DNA of 64,000 nt, taken from assembly GCA_024401295.1 (NCBI GenBank), contig JAKSLG010000001.1:124001-188000 (forward strand), read 5' to 3'. The position numbers and the translations under genes were made by a program. How positions within the stretch are numbered: position 1 is the stretch's first letter; every line of letters starts with the position of its first letter. Source of the stretch: Bacteroidales bacterium (GTDB lineage: Bacteria > Bacteroidota > Bacteroidia > Bacteroidales > Marinilabiliaceae). This document shows positions 53,409 to 61,683 of the stretch, in pieces. The notes below the pieces were generated by a model. That model saw only the letters and a list, made by a program, of their open reading frames with translations, was not told the DNA's origin and did no database searches.

Positions 53409-55676
53409 CTATATACCGATTCCTACGAGTACGGCATCGTCGGTCTGTTCGTATTCTCCGTTGGAATTTAGCAGGCCTTCGCGACGCCATTCGTCGAATT
53501 CCATTTCGATCTTCGACTGCTGTGCGCTGAATGGCAGCTGTGAAGTCTCATTGACGAGCATGCCGAATCTCTTTGCCGTGAACTTGTGGAGGTTACCCTC
53601 TTCGTCGAATCCGAACTGGTCTGTGATGCCATCAGAGAAGAGATAGATGCGGTCGCCATGTTCAATCTTTATCTCATGGTCTGTGAAATGCTCTGACTCT
53701 TTGTAGTGTATGCCTATCGGCATTCGGTCTGGACTTATTTTTTTCAGCTCGCCGTTGCGCGTCATCAGCAGTGGTCGGAATGCACCGGCGTAGTGCATGA
53801 TCATCTGTTGTGTGTCAATCATGACGATGGCGATGTCTATGCCGTCGTGGTTGTCCTCTTCGTTTCCGGTCTGGCGCAGCGACTGCTTGAATGTCTGTCT
53901 CATCTCGTCGAGCATAATGCCCGCATTGGCTCGTGTAAGGTCGAATCGGCTCGACAGTTCGTTGAGTATTGATATGCCCAGGATGCTCAGAAATGCACCC
54001 GGCACGCCGTGTCCCGTGCAGTCACCTACGGCAAGCAGTTTTATATTGCCGGATTGCTTGCACCAATAGAAGTCGCCCGACACGACTTTGAGCGGACGGA
54101 AGATGAGCATGTGTGAGCCGAAGATGCTCTGCATCATCTGCTGCGGAGGCATCGCCGCATGCTGGATGAGGCTCGCGTAGTTGATGCTGTCGTTCATCTC
54201 GCGGTTCCTTTCGCCAATGATTTTGTTCTGCTCTTCGAGACTTTCTTTCTGGTGTCGGATCTTCTCTTCTCGCTCTTCCAGATATTCGTTCTGGACCAGT
54301 ATCTCCTCCTTCTGCTGCTCAAGCTCGCTGTTCTTGACGTCGAGCAGTCTGTTTGTCTCGCGCTGACGTATGTTGTTGCGGTAAATGATTATGGCAATAA
54401 CAATTACGAGTATGAAAACGAGTGAACCGATTATTGATGCCACAACCCACGTCTTTCTCTCGGCTTTCATCAGGATTGCCTCTTTTTGTGCTTTCTCGAG
54501 GCCCATGAGCGTGCTTATCTCGTCTGTCGATGAGTTGCGCATCTCCTGGTTGAGCGAATCGCTGATGGTTATGAGCTCCATGGCAATGTCATAGTCCTTG
54601 TTGTAGTTGCGTAGCATGTGGTTGATGTGGAGCTTGCTCTTGAGGTTATTGAGTTCCTCTTTGCGGTCTATGATGTGGTTGTAGTATATCGCGCTGTCGG
54701 CCGCTTTCAGTCCTTCGTTGTAGTTGCCGATATGTTTGTAGTATGTCGTCAATGTCGTGTAGTACTGGGCGGCCACGTTGTCGTATGCCATCTCGATATT
54801 GCTGAAGATCTTTGTCTCGGCATCAAGATATTCTTTTGCCTTCTCATAGTCGCCCATCGAGCAATATGTGTTGGTGTATGCATCGTTGAGGTAGAAGTAG
54901 TAAACGTCTGTCTTCTCGTCCTTTATCTCTTTCTTGCCGGACTGTTCATACTCATTAAGACATTTCTCGTATTCTTTCACGTAGTGCAGCTTGCGTTCGT
55001 TGTCCGACAACTTGAGGGCTATATTTGTCCTGCCGTCGTATGCATCGCGGCGGTCGGTGGCAAATGCAACTTTGTCAATCTTAGTAATCTCGATACATTC
55101 GTTGTAGTAATCTATGGCTCTGTCATATTCGCCCATGTTTCCGTATGCTGCGGCAATGCACATGAGGGCCGAGATGCGATTGTCGATGCTCAGCGACAGG
55201 CTGTTTTGACCGTCCTTCTTGTCTTTTGCGCTTTGCTTTTCCTGTTCGAGGCTCTTCTCGTATATCTGCTGTGCCTTATCCAAGGCAAGTCTGTATTTGC
55301 CTTGATAGCTGTATGTCTGCGCCTCAACATATTGTATGTAGTCGTAGGTGCGCGGATTCTCTTTTTTCAATGTCGGCTGCTCTTCGATGCTGTCGGCAAG
55401 CTCAAACACTCTGTTATACAGCCCCATGTTGATGTAGCTGCCGGCTCTCAGGTTTATGGCCGAACCGATATGCACATAGTCATTGATATCCTGAGCGACC
55501 TCCTGCAATCTGTCTGCATATTGCAGACCGACATTTGTGCTGTAGTTCGAAAAGGCCATTCTGTACAGTGAGTCGATGACGGCTTTTTGCGCTGGTGTCT
55601 GACCATGTGCAATGGCGGCCTTCATGCCTATGAGCAGAAGTGCCAGTATGTATATGCATCTTTTTATTTGTGGCAT
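53409..55676 (-). CDS. TPR-transmembrane-SpoIIE phosphatase sensor protein
   Basis: This 755-residue protein has a signal peptide, a periplasmic region with TPR-like repeats (about 30-400), one membrane helix (about 428-447, VASIIGSLVFILVIVIAII), a coiled coil (about 450-500) and a C-terminal PP2C/SpoIIE domain with AVGDCTGHGVPGAFLSILG and FSDGITDQFG. It probably dephosphorylates a cytosolic Ser/Thr target in response to an envelope signal. No kinase or anti-sigma partner is in the neighbourhood. It is a single-gene unit. Confidence 0.88.
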   Translation of the reverse strand: MPQIKRCIYILALLLIGMKAAIAHGQTPAQKAVIDSLYRMAFSNYSTNVGLQYADRLQEVAQDINDYVHIGSAINLRAGSYINMGLYNRVFELADSIEEQPTLKKENPRTYDYIQYVEAQTYSYQGKYRLALDKAQQIYEKSLEQEKQSAKDKKDGQNSLSLSIDNRISALMCIAAAYGNMGEYDRAIDYYNECIEITKIDKVAFATDRRDAYDGRTNIALKLSDNERKLHYVKEYEKCLNEYEQSGKKEIKDEKTDVYYFYLNDAYTNTYCSMGDYEKAKEYLDAETKIFSNIEMAYDNVAAQYYTTLTTYYKHIGNYNEGLKAADSAIYYNHIIDRKEELNNLKSKLHINHMLRNYNKDYDIAMELITISDSLNQEMRNSSTDEISTLMGLEKAQKEAILMKAERKTWVVASIIGSLVFILVIVIAIIIYRNNIRQRETNRLLDVKNSELEQQKEEILVQNEYLEEREEKIRHQKESLEEQNKIIGERNREMNDSINYASLIQHAAMPPQQMMQSIFGSHMLIFRPLKVVSGDFYWCKQSGNIKLLAVGDCTGHGVPGAFLSILGISILNELSSRFDLTRANAGIMLDEMRQTFKQSLRQTGNEEDNHDGIDIAIVMIDTQQMIMHYAGAFRPLLMTRNGELKKISPDRMPIGIHYKESEHFTDHEIKIEHGDRIYLFSDGITDQFGFDEEGNLHKFTAKRFGMLVNETSQLPFSAQQSKIEMEFDEWRREGLLNSNGEYEQTDDAVLVGIGI

Positions 55677-55765
55677 AGTTTGTTAGATGTCTGTGACTAA
55701 AATAGAATGGAAAAACGCAACTTCTGCAGGAGGCCGTGTCTCTCTCTTTTTTCCGTGAAACGACG

Positions 55766-56206
55766 TCAGATTTCGTCTGTCGAGTCGTCTTCCTGATAGT
55801 TGTTTGCGTTAAGAAGGAATGAGACAATCAGAATTATGCCCCATATCGCAACAATATACCGTGCCGTTGTCAGGTATTCACCAAAAATACTAAAAGAACG
55901 CTGAAATATAATACATTGATTTACAGCGAAATCATAGACGAGCATGGCTCTGAACAAGAAGTCGTATCCAAGTATTCTCGAAGCTATGTAGAGCATGATA
56001 AATCCCATCACCGACAATCCGCATATCCATTCGGCAAAGAAGAAATTGTGTCCGCACAACAGACAAATGACGTGGGTTGTCATGATCACGCATGCTGCAA
56101 ACACAGCGTATTTCATGAATGTACTCAGCTTTTTGAGAAGATTCTTGTTCATAATTGGCTTTTTCTGAATGATACGCAAAACCATGTAAATAGGTTTTAT
56201 TGACAT
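55766..56206 (-). CDS. Small membrane protein of unknown function
   Basis: This 146-residue protein (or 128 if ATG 56152 is used) has three or four membrane helices and an acidic C-terminus. The first ATG overlaps the mnmD stop by ten bases, consistent with coupled translation. No family recognised. Confidence 0.55.
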   Translation of the reverse strand: MSIKPIYMVLRIIQKKPIMNKNLLKKLSTFMKYAVFAACVIMTTHVICLLCGHNFFFAEWICGLSVMGFIMLYIASRILGYDFLFRAMLVYDFAVNQCIIFQRSFSIFGEYLTTARYIVAIWGIILIVSFLLNANNYQEDDSTDEI

Positions 56207-56859
56207 TTCCTCGCTCTCAATATTTCTCGTTTGCCGCCAGGAGGTCCTGCGAGTCGTTCGACGGTGAATCCCGCGCCCTGAAGCATTCGCCTGACGATGC
56301 CTTTGGCACAGTATGTCACCAGAATGCCTTCATTTTCAAGACATCCATACATCTTGTTGAATATCTCCTGTGTCCACATTTCCGGCTGTTTCTCCGGCGC
56401 AAATGCGTCGAAATATATTACGTCATATTTCTCTTTTATGGCTGTCGTCGTGAAGTCTGTCTCAATTTTTCGCAACTCGAAGAATTGTGAGATGCTGACC
56501 CAGTCGTTCCATTTCGCATCGTGTATGCTTTGATACTCCTTCGTCGTATCGGTTGGCGTCATCTGTGGATATGACATCTGTCCGATGATTTCGCGCGGCA
56601 GTGGATAGCGTTCGAGGGATGTGTAGCGCACTTTGCGACCTTTGTTCGCTTCGCACAATGTCAGCAGTGCGTTCAGGCCCGTACCAAAGCCGATTTCGAG
56701 AATGCGTGGCTGCAAGGCTTTGCTCTCGTTGAGGCCCATTTTGATGAATATGTGCATCGATTCTGTCAGCGCTCCTTTCACCGAGTGATAATGCTCGTCG
56801 AGCGATGGCACGAAGAGTGTCTGACTGCCGTCGGCTGTTGTCTCTATGTTGACTTTCAT
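56197..56859 (-). CDS. mnmD: tRNA-modifying methyltransferase MnmD
   Basis: This 220-residue SAM methyltransferase has ILEIGFGTGLNALLTL and YFDAFAPEKQPEMWT, the signature of the MnmC methyltransferase domain (DUF752). It is a stand-alone MnmD that makes mnm5(s2)U at the wobble base of certain tRNAs. I chose ATG 56859 because the minus-strand -7 element TACCTTTG (56882-56889) would put the transcript start at the earlier ATG 56880. Confidence 0.88.
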   Translation of the reverse strand: MKVNIETTADGSQTLFVPSLDEHYHSVKGALTESMHIFIKMGLNESKALQPRILEIGFGTGLNALLTLCEANKGRKVRYTSLERYPLPREIIGQMSYPQMTPTDTTKEYQSIHDAKWNDWVSISQFFELRKIETDFTTTAIKEKYDVIYFDAFAPEKQPEMWTQEIFNKMYGCLENEGILVTYCAKGIVRRMLQGAGFTVERLAGPPGGKREILRARKCQ

Positions 56860-56931
56860 TGATGTGGCTTTTGTCTCCACACAAAGGTAGCAAACTATTC
56901 ATGAAAACGTACGAAACAGACGAAAAAGCAC

Positions 56932-56939
56932 TATCTTTG
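56932..56939 (+). promoter_or_regulatory. -7 element of the trpC operon
   Basis: TATCTTTG, 19 bases before the trpC start. No standard -33 TTG and no copy of the trpE/trpB inverted repeat are found here. Confidence 0.5.
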
Positions 56940-56958
56940 CGCTAAAGATTATAATCTA

Positions 56959-57753
56959 ATGGGAAACTACCTCGACAAGATAATGGCCACTAAGGCCGAG
57001 TGTGTTGCTTCTGCAAAACGCAAGGTGTCGCTGGCCGACGTGAAATCAATGTGCGCCGACGCGCGTCCTTCTGTTCCTTTTGCAAAGAGCATCCGCGAGA
57101 AGAACGGCATAATTGCCGAATTCAAGCGTCAGTCGCCTTCAAAAGGCCTCATACATGGCAATATCTTTCCGCGTGAAGTGGTGCAATATTACGAGGAAGC
57201 TGGCGTCAGCGCAATATCTGTCCTTACCGACGAACAGTTCTTCGGCGGAACGATTTCCGATGTCCGCGAAGCAAGTTCACTGGTCAACATTCCTATCCTT
57301 CGCAAGGAGTTCATCAACGATCCTTATCAGGTTTACGAGGCTCGTGCCAATGGTGCGTCAGCAATGCTCCTCATTGCCGCTGTTCTCGAACGCAGTCAGG
57401 CTGAAGATCTTGCCGGACTTGCCAAGGAGCTTGGTCTTGAGGTTCTTATGGAGCTTCATAACGAGGATGAATTCGGCTATATCGTGCCAGGCGTTACTGT
57501 CGCCGGCATCAACAACCGCGACCTTCGCACGTTTGTCGTCGACCTTCACCATTCCATCAAGATGGCACACATGCTGCCAAACGAACTCCCAAAGATTTCA
57601 GAGAGTGGCATCCGCACCATCGACGATATGCTCATGCTCCGCGAAGGCGGTTTCGACGGATTCCTCATTGGCGAGAACTTCATGAAGAACGAGAATCCTG
57701 GACCTTCATGCATAGAGTTCTGTAAGAAATATGCCGAAGCGCTAAGTAAATAA
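56959..57753 (+). CDS. trpC: Indole-3-glycerol phosphate synthase
   Basis: This 264-residue TIM barrel has the IGPS motifs IIAEFKRQSPSKG, ISVLTDEQFFGG, ILRKEFINDPYQV and SESGIRTIDDM. It closes the indole ring from the TrpF product. It is the first gene of the plus-strand unit trpC-unknown-trpF, divergent from mnmD. Confidence 0.95.
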   Translation: MGNYLDKIMATKAECVASAKRKVSLADVKSMCADARPSVPFAKSIREKNGIIAEFKRQSPSKGLIHGNIFPREVVQYYEEAGVSAISVLTDEQFFGGTISDVREASSLVNIPILRKEFINDPYQVYEARANGASAMLLIAAVLERSQAEDLAGLAKELGLEVLMELHNEDEFGYIVPGVTVAGINNRDLRTFVVDLHHSIKMAHMLPNELPKISESGIRTIDDMLMLREGGFDGFLIGENFMKNENPGPSCIEFCKKYAEALSK

Positions 57754-57784
57754 AACCAGAAGATATAAATCAAATGAAAATACT

Positions 57785-58399
57785 ATGAAAAAGAGACTAT
57801 TGACCATCCTTCTCGCGCTGACAGCCATTACGGCCGGCGCACAAACAGTGAAGTGTGTCGAGCCAGACGCACAGGCATACATAGACCTGTTGACTCTTGC
57901 AGGATACAAGGCCTACAAGTTCGAGATACCCGAATCGGCAGTAGGCCATATGGCAAGGTTCGTGATAAAGGAGTTCAAAGATGGCAAGGAGGTCAGTTTG
58001 GATGAAAGCGACTTCGGCAGCATGATAAACTCGTTCTCCTTTGATGTAGGCTCGTCAACGATAATCGTAGGATTCCTGCCAGAGAAAGAGGGCGTGCCGA
58101 TGCGCACGGTGGCAATCAAATGGAAAGGCTCGATGGACTTGGCGGGCCCGTTTGTGTACAAGTATCTGATAACCGACTGTATAGACTTTATGACTGGTGA
58201 CAAGAGAGAGCCATACAGCTATTACAACACTGTGGAGAACAAAGAAGAGATTGAATACAAGGAAAAAACCTTCTTGCCATTGTGTCTGCTCGGTTCGGCA
58301 TATAACGTCCCAGACCAAGGGTACAAGTTCTGCGGTGATTTCAAGGACCTCTGCGAATCATCTCCACATTATTATGTAATAGGTATAGTAATATTCTAA
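57785..58399 (+). CDS. Secreted unknown protein between trpC and trpF
   Basis: This 204-residue protein has a signal peptide (MKKRLLTILLALTAITAGAQ), so it is exported, unlike its enzymatic neighbours. The mature part resembles small DUF5041-like Bacteroidales proteins, a guess from general appearance only. It lies 31 bases after trpC and 13 before trpF on the same strand, so it is in the tryptophan unit. Its codon use is somewhat more A-rich than trpC and trpF, suggesting insertion into the operon. Confidence 0.7.
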   Translation: MKKRLLTILLALTAITAGAQTVKCVEPDAQAYIDLLTLAGYKAYKFEIPESAVGHMARFVIKEFKDGKEVSLDESDFGSMINSFSFDVGSSTIIVGFLPEKEGVPMRTVAIKWKGSMDLAGPFVYKYLITDCIDFMTGDKREPYSYYNTVENKEEIEYKEKTFLPLCLLGSAYNVPDQGYKFCGDFKDLCESSPHYYVIGIVIF

Positions 58400-58412
58400 A
58401 GATATAAGAAAG

Positions 58413-59033
58413 ATGCAACGTCCACTTGTCAAGATATGCGGCATGACCGATATCGACAACATCAGTCAGATGTTGTTCCTCGAGCCCGATTTTCTCGGCT
58501 TCATCTTCTATCCGAAATCGCCTCGTTATGTTGTCGGCAAGCTCAAGCCTGATATGCTCAGCATCATTCCCGATACCGTCAAGCGCGTTGGCGTCTTCGT
58601 CAACAGCACCGAAGCCGAGATGCGTCAGATGGCAAGTCTGTACGGCCTTAAGGTTATTCAGCTTCATGGCGATGAAAAGCCTACGGTTTGCAAGCGTCTG
58701 CGCGAAGAAGGCTATGAGGTCATCAAGGCATTCAGCATTGCCAGCGAGTCCGATTTCGAGAAAATATGGGCCTACGAGGATGTCGTTGATTACTATCTTT
58801 TCGATACCAAGACTCCGGGATATGGTGGTAGCGGTCAGGAGTTCGACTGGCATCTGATACTTCGTCAGCCTATCCGTAAGCCTTGGTTCTTGTCGGGCGG
58901 CATCAGCCCAGAGAACATTGTCGCTGCTGCCCAGATTGGCGCTTATGTACTCGATCTCAACAGCAAATTCGAAACATCACCTGGCATCAAGGACTACAGA
59001 CGCCTGCAAGCTGCCCTTGCCTCGCTGAAATGA
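58413..59033 (+). CDS. trpF: Phosphoribosylanthranilate isomerase
   Basis: This 206-residue TIM barrel begins with VKICGMTDIDN and has LGFIFYPKSPRYV, VGVFVNS, IQLHGDEKP and FLSGGISPENI. It converts phosphoribosylanthranilate to the CdRP substrate of TrpC. A terminator follows at 59188. Confidence 0.94.
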   Translation: MQRPLVKICGMTDIDNISQMLFLEPDFLGFIFYPKSPRYVVGKLKPDMLSIIPDTVKRVGVFVNSTEAEMRQMASLYGLKVIQLHGDEKPTVCKRLREEGYEVIKAFSIASESDFEKIWAYEDVVDYYLFDTKTPGYGGSGQEFDWHLILRQPIRKPWFLSGGISPENIVAAAQIGAYVLDLNSKFETSPGIKDYRRLQAALASLK

Positions 59034-59137
59034 TTGCACGTATGTTTTTTTTCTCTATCTTTACAAGCGTTAAATCACATGGCAAAAACATGATTAGTTG
59101 TCGTTTTGTATATAATAATGTGAATATCAGCATTTTA

Positions 59138-59146
59138 GGGGGGGGG
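59138..59146. repeat. Nine-G homopolymer tract
   Basis: Nine consecutive G in an otherwise A+T-rich spacer, immediately followed by TAAATTTG (59147-59154), a perfect TAnnTTTG element. Tracts of this length slip easily during replication. A -33 TTG at standard distance is not seen. Confidence 0.7.
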
Positions 59147-59187
59147 TAAATTTGCTCCGCTAAGATTCTGTATATCAAATGATCATA

Positions 59188-59228
59188 GCCTTCTGAGGAT
59201 GCGAGAAACATCTTCGGAAGGCATTTTT
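59188..59228 (+). terminator. Terminator after trpF, before the FISUMP-type gene
   Basis: GCCTTCTGAGGATG pairs with CATCTTCGGAAGGC (14 bp, two G-T) around a seven-base loop, followed by ATTTTTCG. It lies between the G tract and the next gene. Confidence 0.8.
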
Positions 59229-59260
59229 CGTTTATGAATCTAATTTAATCAATAACTAAT

Positions 59261-60667
59261 ATGAAGAAAATTCTAACACTTTTGTCTTCTGCACTCCTTG
59301 CCACATGCGGTGCATGGGCGCAGAACCTTGTGAATGGCCACGAATATGTTGACCTTGGTCTTTCGGTGAAATGGGCTACGATGAACGTTGGTGCCAATGC
59401 TCCTCAGGAATATGGTTCATACATTGCATGGGGCGAAACGGAGACTGCAACCAAGAGCAGCTATGACTGGAGCACATATAAGTTCCAGGCTGATTTCATC
59501 GGTGACAACAAGACTTCCCTTGACCCGGAAGACGATGCTGCTCATGTGAACTGGGGCGGAGACTGGATTATGCCATCTCCCGATGATTTTGATGAATTGA
59601 AGCAGAATTGTACCTGCACGTGGACAAAACAGAACGACGTGAACGGCTACAAGATTACAGGTTCTAACGGCAAATCCATCTTCCTTCCTGCCGCTGGCTT
59701 CCGCGTAGGTGGAGGTCTCTACGTCGTTAGCATCGTTGGCCTCTACTGGTCGTCGTTGCTCGACGACTCGGACGCCGGTTATGTACTGGACTTCAACGGT
59801 GATGGCACATTCGAGACTTTGTACACCCGCCACAATCGTAGCGAAGGCATGCCGGTTCGCCCTGTGTGCCCTTCCGCAGGGAATACCAATGGTCATGTGG
59901 CCGTAGACCTTGGCTTGCCAAGCGGCAAGCTGTGGGCAGAATGCAACATAGGTGCTGATGCGCCAGAAAGTTATGGTTCATACATTGCATGGGGCGAAAC
60001 GGAGGACAAGGAAATCTACTACTGGAGTACATATAAGTATATGCAGGAAGGAAAATCAAATGAGATTTTTATAAATAAGTATCAGGTACCAGACAATGAG
60101 TATGGTGGTATCTGGTATAGATTCGAGAAATACGGTTACGACGACAACAAGACCACCCTCGAAAAGGCCGATGACGCTGCAACAGCTAATTGGGGCGACA
60201 ATTGGCGCATTCCGACGGCTGCCGAGTGGGAGGAACTCTACAACAACACAACCCAGACATGGACAAACGACTACGAGGGTACTGGCGTAAAGGGCTATAT
60301 CCTCACCAGTACAAAAGAGGGTCATGAGGGCGCGTCTCTCTTCCTTCCTGCCGCTGGCTATCGCCGCAACGGCAACCTCAGCGGCGTGGGCTCTTACGGC
60401 GACTACTGGTCGTCGTCGCTCAACGTGCTCAACTCGAGCTACGGCCGTTACCTGGACTTCCGCGAGGGCGACTTCGACCCTTGGGACAGCAGCAACCGTT
60501 ACTACGGCCAGTCGGTTCGCCCTGTGTTTGCGGTTGAAAAGACTCCAACAGCTATTGAAAGCATCAACACCGACAATGCTGGCAAGACAATAAAGACCGT
60601 CGAAAACGGCCAGATCATCATCATACGCAATGGTGAGAAATTCGACTTGGCTGGCAAAAAGTTGTAG
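59261..60667 (+). CDS. Secreted protein with two FISUMP-like domains
   Basis: This 468-residue protein has a signal peptide (to about CGAWAQ) and two tandem copies of a FISUMP-type domain, about residues 22-207 and 210-425. Each contains a V-DLGL opening, GSYIAWGETE, a DDNKTTLE or DNKTSLD turn, FLPAAG-R and PVRPV. The tail (IKTVENGQIIIIRNGEKFDL plus AGKKL) looks like a short type IX-like C-terminal tail. It is probably surface-exposed. A 33-base exact repeat between the domains points to recent duplication or gene conversion. Confidence 0.8.
   Translation: MKKILTLLSSALLATCGAWAQNLVNGHEYVDLGLSVKWATMNVGANAPQEYGSYIAWGETETATKSSYDWSTYKFQADFIGDNKTSLDPEDDAAHVNWGGDWIMPSPDDFDELKQNCTCTWTKQNDVNGYKITGSNGKSIFLPAAGFRVGGGLYVVSIVGLYWSSLLDDSDAGYVLDFNGDGTFETLYTRHNRSEGMPVRPVCPSAGNTNGHVAVDLGLPSGKLWAECNIGADAPESYGSYIAWGETEDKEIYYWSTYKYMQEGKSNEIFINKYQVPDNEYGGIWYRFEKYGYDDNKTTLEKADDAATANWGDNWRIPTAAEWEELYNNTTQTWTNDYEGTGVKGYILTSTKEGHEGASLFLPAAGYRRNGNLSGVGSYGDYWSSSLNVLNSSYGRYLDFREGDFDPWDSSNRYYGQSVRPVFAVEKTPTAIESINTDNAGKTIKTVENGQIIIIRNGEKFDLAGKKL
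59411..59443 (+). repeat. 33-base direct repeat, copy 1
   Basis: Begins TATGGTTCATACATTGC and ends GAAACGGAG; identical to 59972-60004. It encodes the GSYIAWGETE part of the first FISUMP domain. Confidence 0.9.
59972..60004 (+). repeat. 33-base direct repeat, copy 2
   Basis: Identical to 59411-59443, 561 bases away and in the same frame; part of the second FISUMP domain. Confidence 0.9.
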
Positions 60668-60704
60668 AAATGTGACGACGACGATTTGTCGCGTCTGAAA
60701 ATAT

Positions 60705-60740
60705 TGGGCAGCATCGTAAAATCGGTGCTGCCCATTTTTT
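60705..60740 (+). terminator. Terminator after the FISUMP-type gene
   Basis: TGGGCAGCATCG pairs with CGGTGCTGCCCA (one G-T), followed by TTTTTT. Confidence 0.85.
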
Positions 60741-60815
60741 GTTCGCTCTTATGTTCAGCACCTTCGTTCTGCGTAGGCTCCCGCCTTGCATATTATAATG
60801 CGCTACACCTCTCAA

Positions 60816-60850
60816 GCAAAAAAGCCCCAAGCCATTGCTGACTTGAGGCC
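60816..60850 (-). terminator. Terminator of trpBA
   Basis: Minus-strand GCCTCAAG pairs with CTTGGGGC (one G-T, 10-base loop), followed by TTTTTT. Confidence 0.75.
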
Positions 60851-60872
60851 GTATTGAGCTATGTCGTCTTTT

Positions 60873-61643
60873 TTAGCGGATTGCGCTGACGAATTTCTTG
60901 ATAGCCTCTTCGCTTGTGCCGTTTTCTTTGACGTAATTGACAAAGGCCGTGCCGATGATGGCGCCGTCGGCATGTTCGCATGCGTGCTTGTACGATGCGC
61001 TATCCTTGATGCCGAAACCGATGACAGCCTTGTTGCGCAGTTTGAGGTTGCGGATGCGGTCGAAATATGCTGTGCGGTAATCGACAGAAGTCTTGATGTT
61101 GCCGGTGATGCCGGCCGAAGCAACTGTGTAGATGAAGCCCTCGGCCTGCGAGTCGATGTGGCGGATTCTTTCGTCTGGCGACTGAGGCGCAATGAGCGGA
61201 ATGAAATGAAGGTGATGGCTGTCAAACATTGCCTTATGCTTAGCCACATATTCGTCCCAAGGAAGGTCCGGAAGGATAAGTCCATCGACGCCAGCTGCCT
61301 CTGCATCAGCTGCAAAGCGCTCGATGCCGTAGTGGAGCACAGGGTTGATGTAGCCCATGAGGATAACTGGCATCGTTATCTCGCTGCGCATGTTTTTAAT
61401 CTGCTCAAGAAGTTTCTTGATGCACATTCCATTGTTGAGTGCGTCGATGCTTGCAAGCTGGATGACAGGGCCATCGGCGAGCGGGTCGGAAAATGGCATG
61501 CCGATCTCTACGAAATCAACTCCAGCCTTCTCAAGGCCACGGAGCACTGGCATTGTATCTTCGAGCGCAGGGAAACCTGCTGTGAAATATATGGAGAGAA
61601 GATTCTGCTTCTTCTCAAACATTTCGTCTATTCTGTTCTTCAT
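60873..61643 (-). CDS. trpA: Tryptophan synthase alpha subunit
   Basis: This 256-residue TIM barrel has the catalytic Glu in VDFVEIGMPFSDPLADGP, the MGYINPVLHYG segment with the loop Asp near LILPDLPWDEY, and TVASAGITGN. It cleaves indole-glycerol phosphate to indole for TrpB. It is second in the trpB-trpA unit, 40 bases after trpB. Confidence 0.95.
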   Translation of the reverse strand: MKNRIDEMFEKKQNLLSIYFTAGFPALEDTMPVLRGLEKAGVDFVEIGMPFSDPLADGPVIQLASIDALNNGMCIKKLLEQIKNMRSEITMPVILMGYINPVLHYGIERFAADAEAAGVDGLILPDLPWDEYVAKHKAMFDSHHLHFIPLIAPQSPDERIRHIDSQAEGFIYTVASAGITGNIKTSVDYRTAYFDRIRNLKLRNKAVIGFGIKDSASYKHACEHADGAIIGTAFVNYVKENGTSEEAIKKFVSAIR

Positions 61644-61683
61644 AAAATCCTAAGTTTTAAATCCTTAAGTATTAAGCAACAAT

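Noticed and set aside
54618-55571. 317-codon open frame opposite the TPR-SpoIIE gene
   Set aside because: It is an antisense shadow: Val- and Leu-rich with no domain, opposite a well-supported gene.
56881-56958. Copy of the trp operator in front of trpC
   Set aside because: No GCAAC-N4-GTTGC or close variant is present in the short intergenic region.
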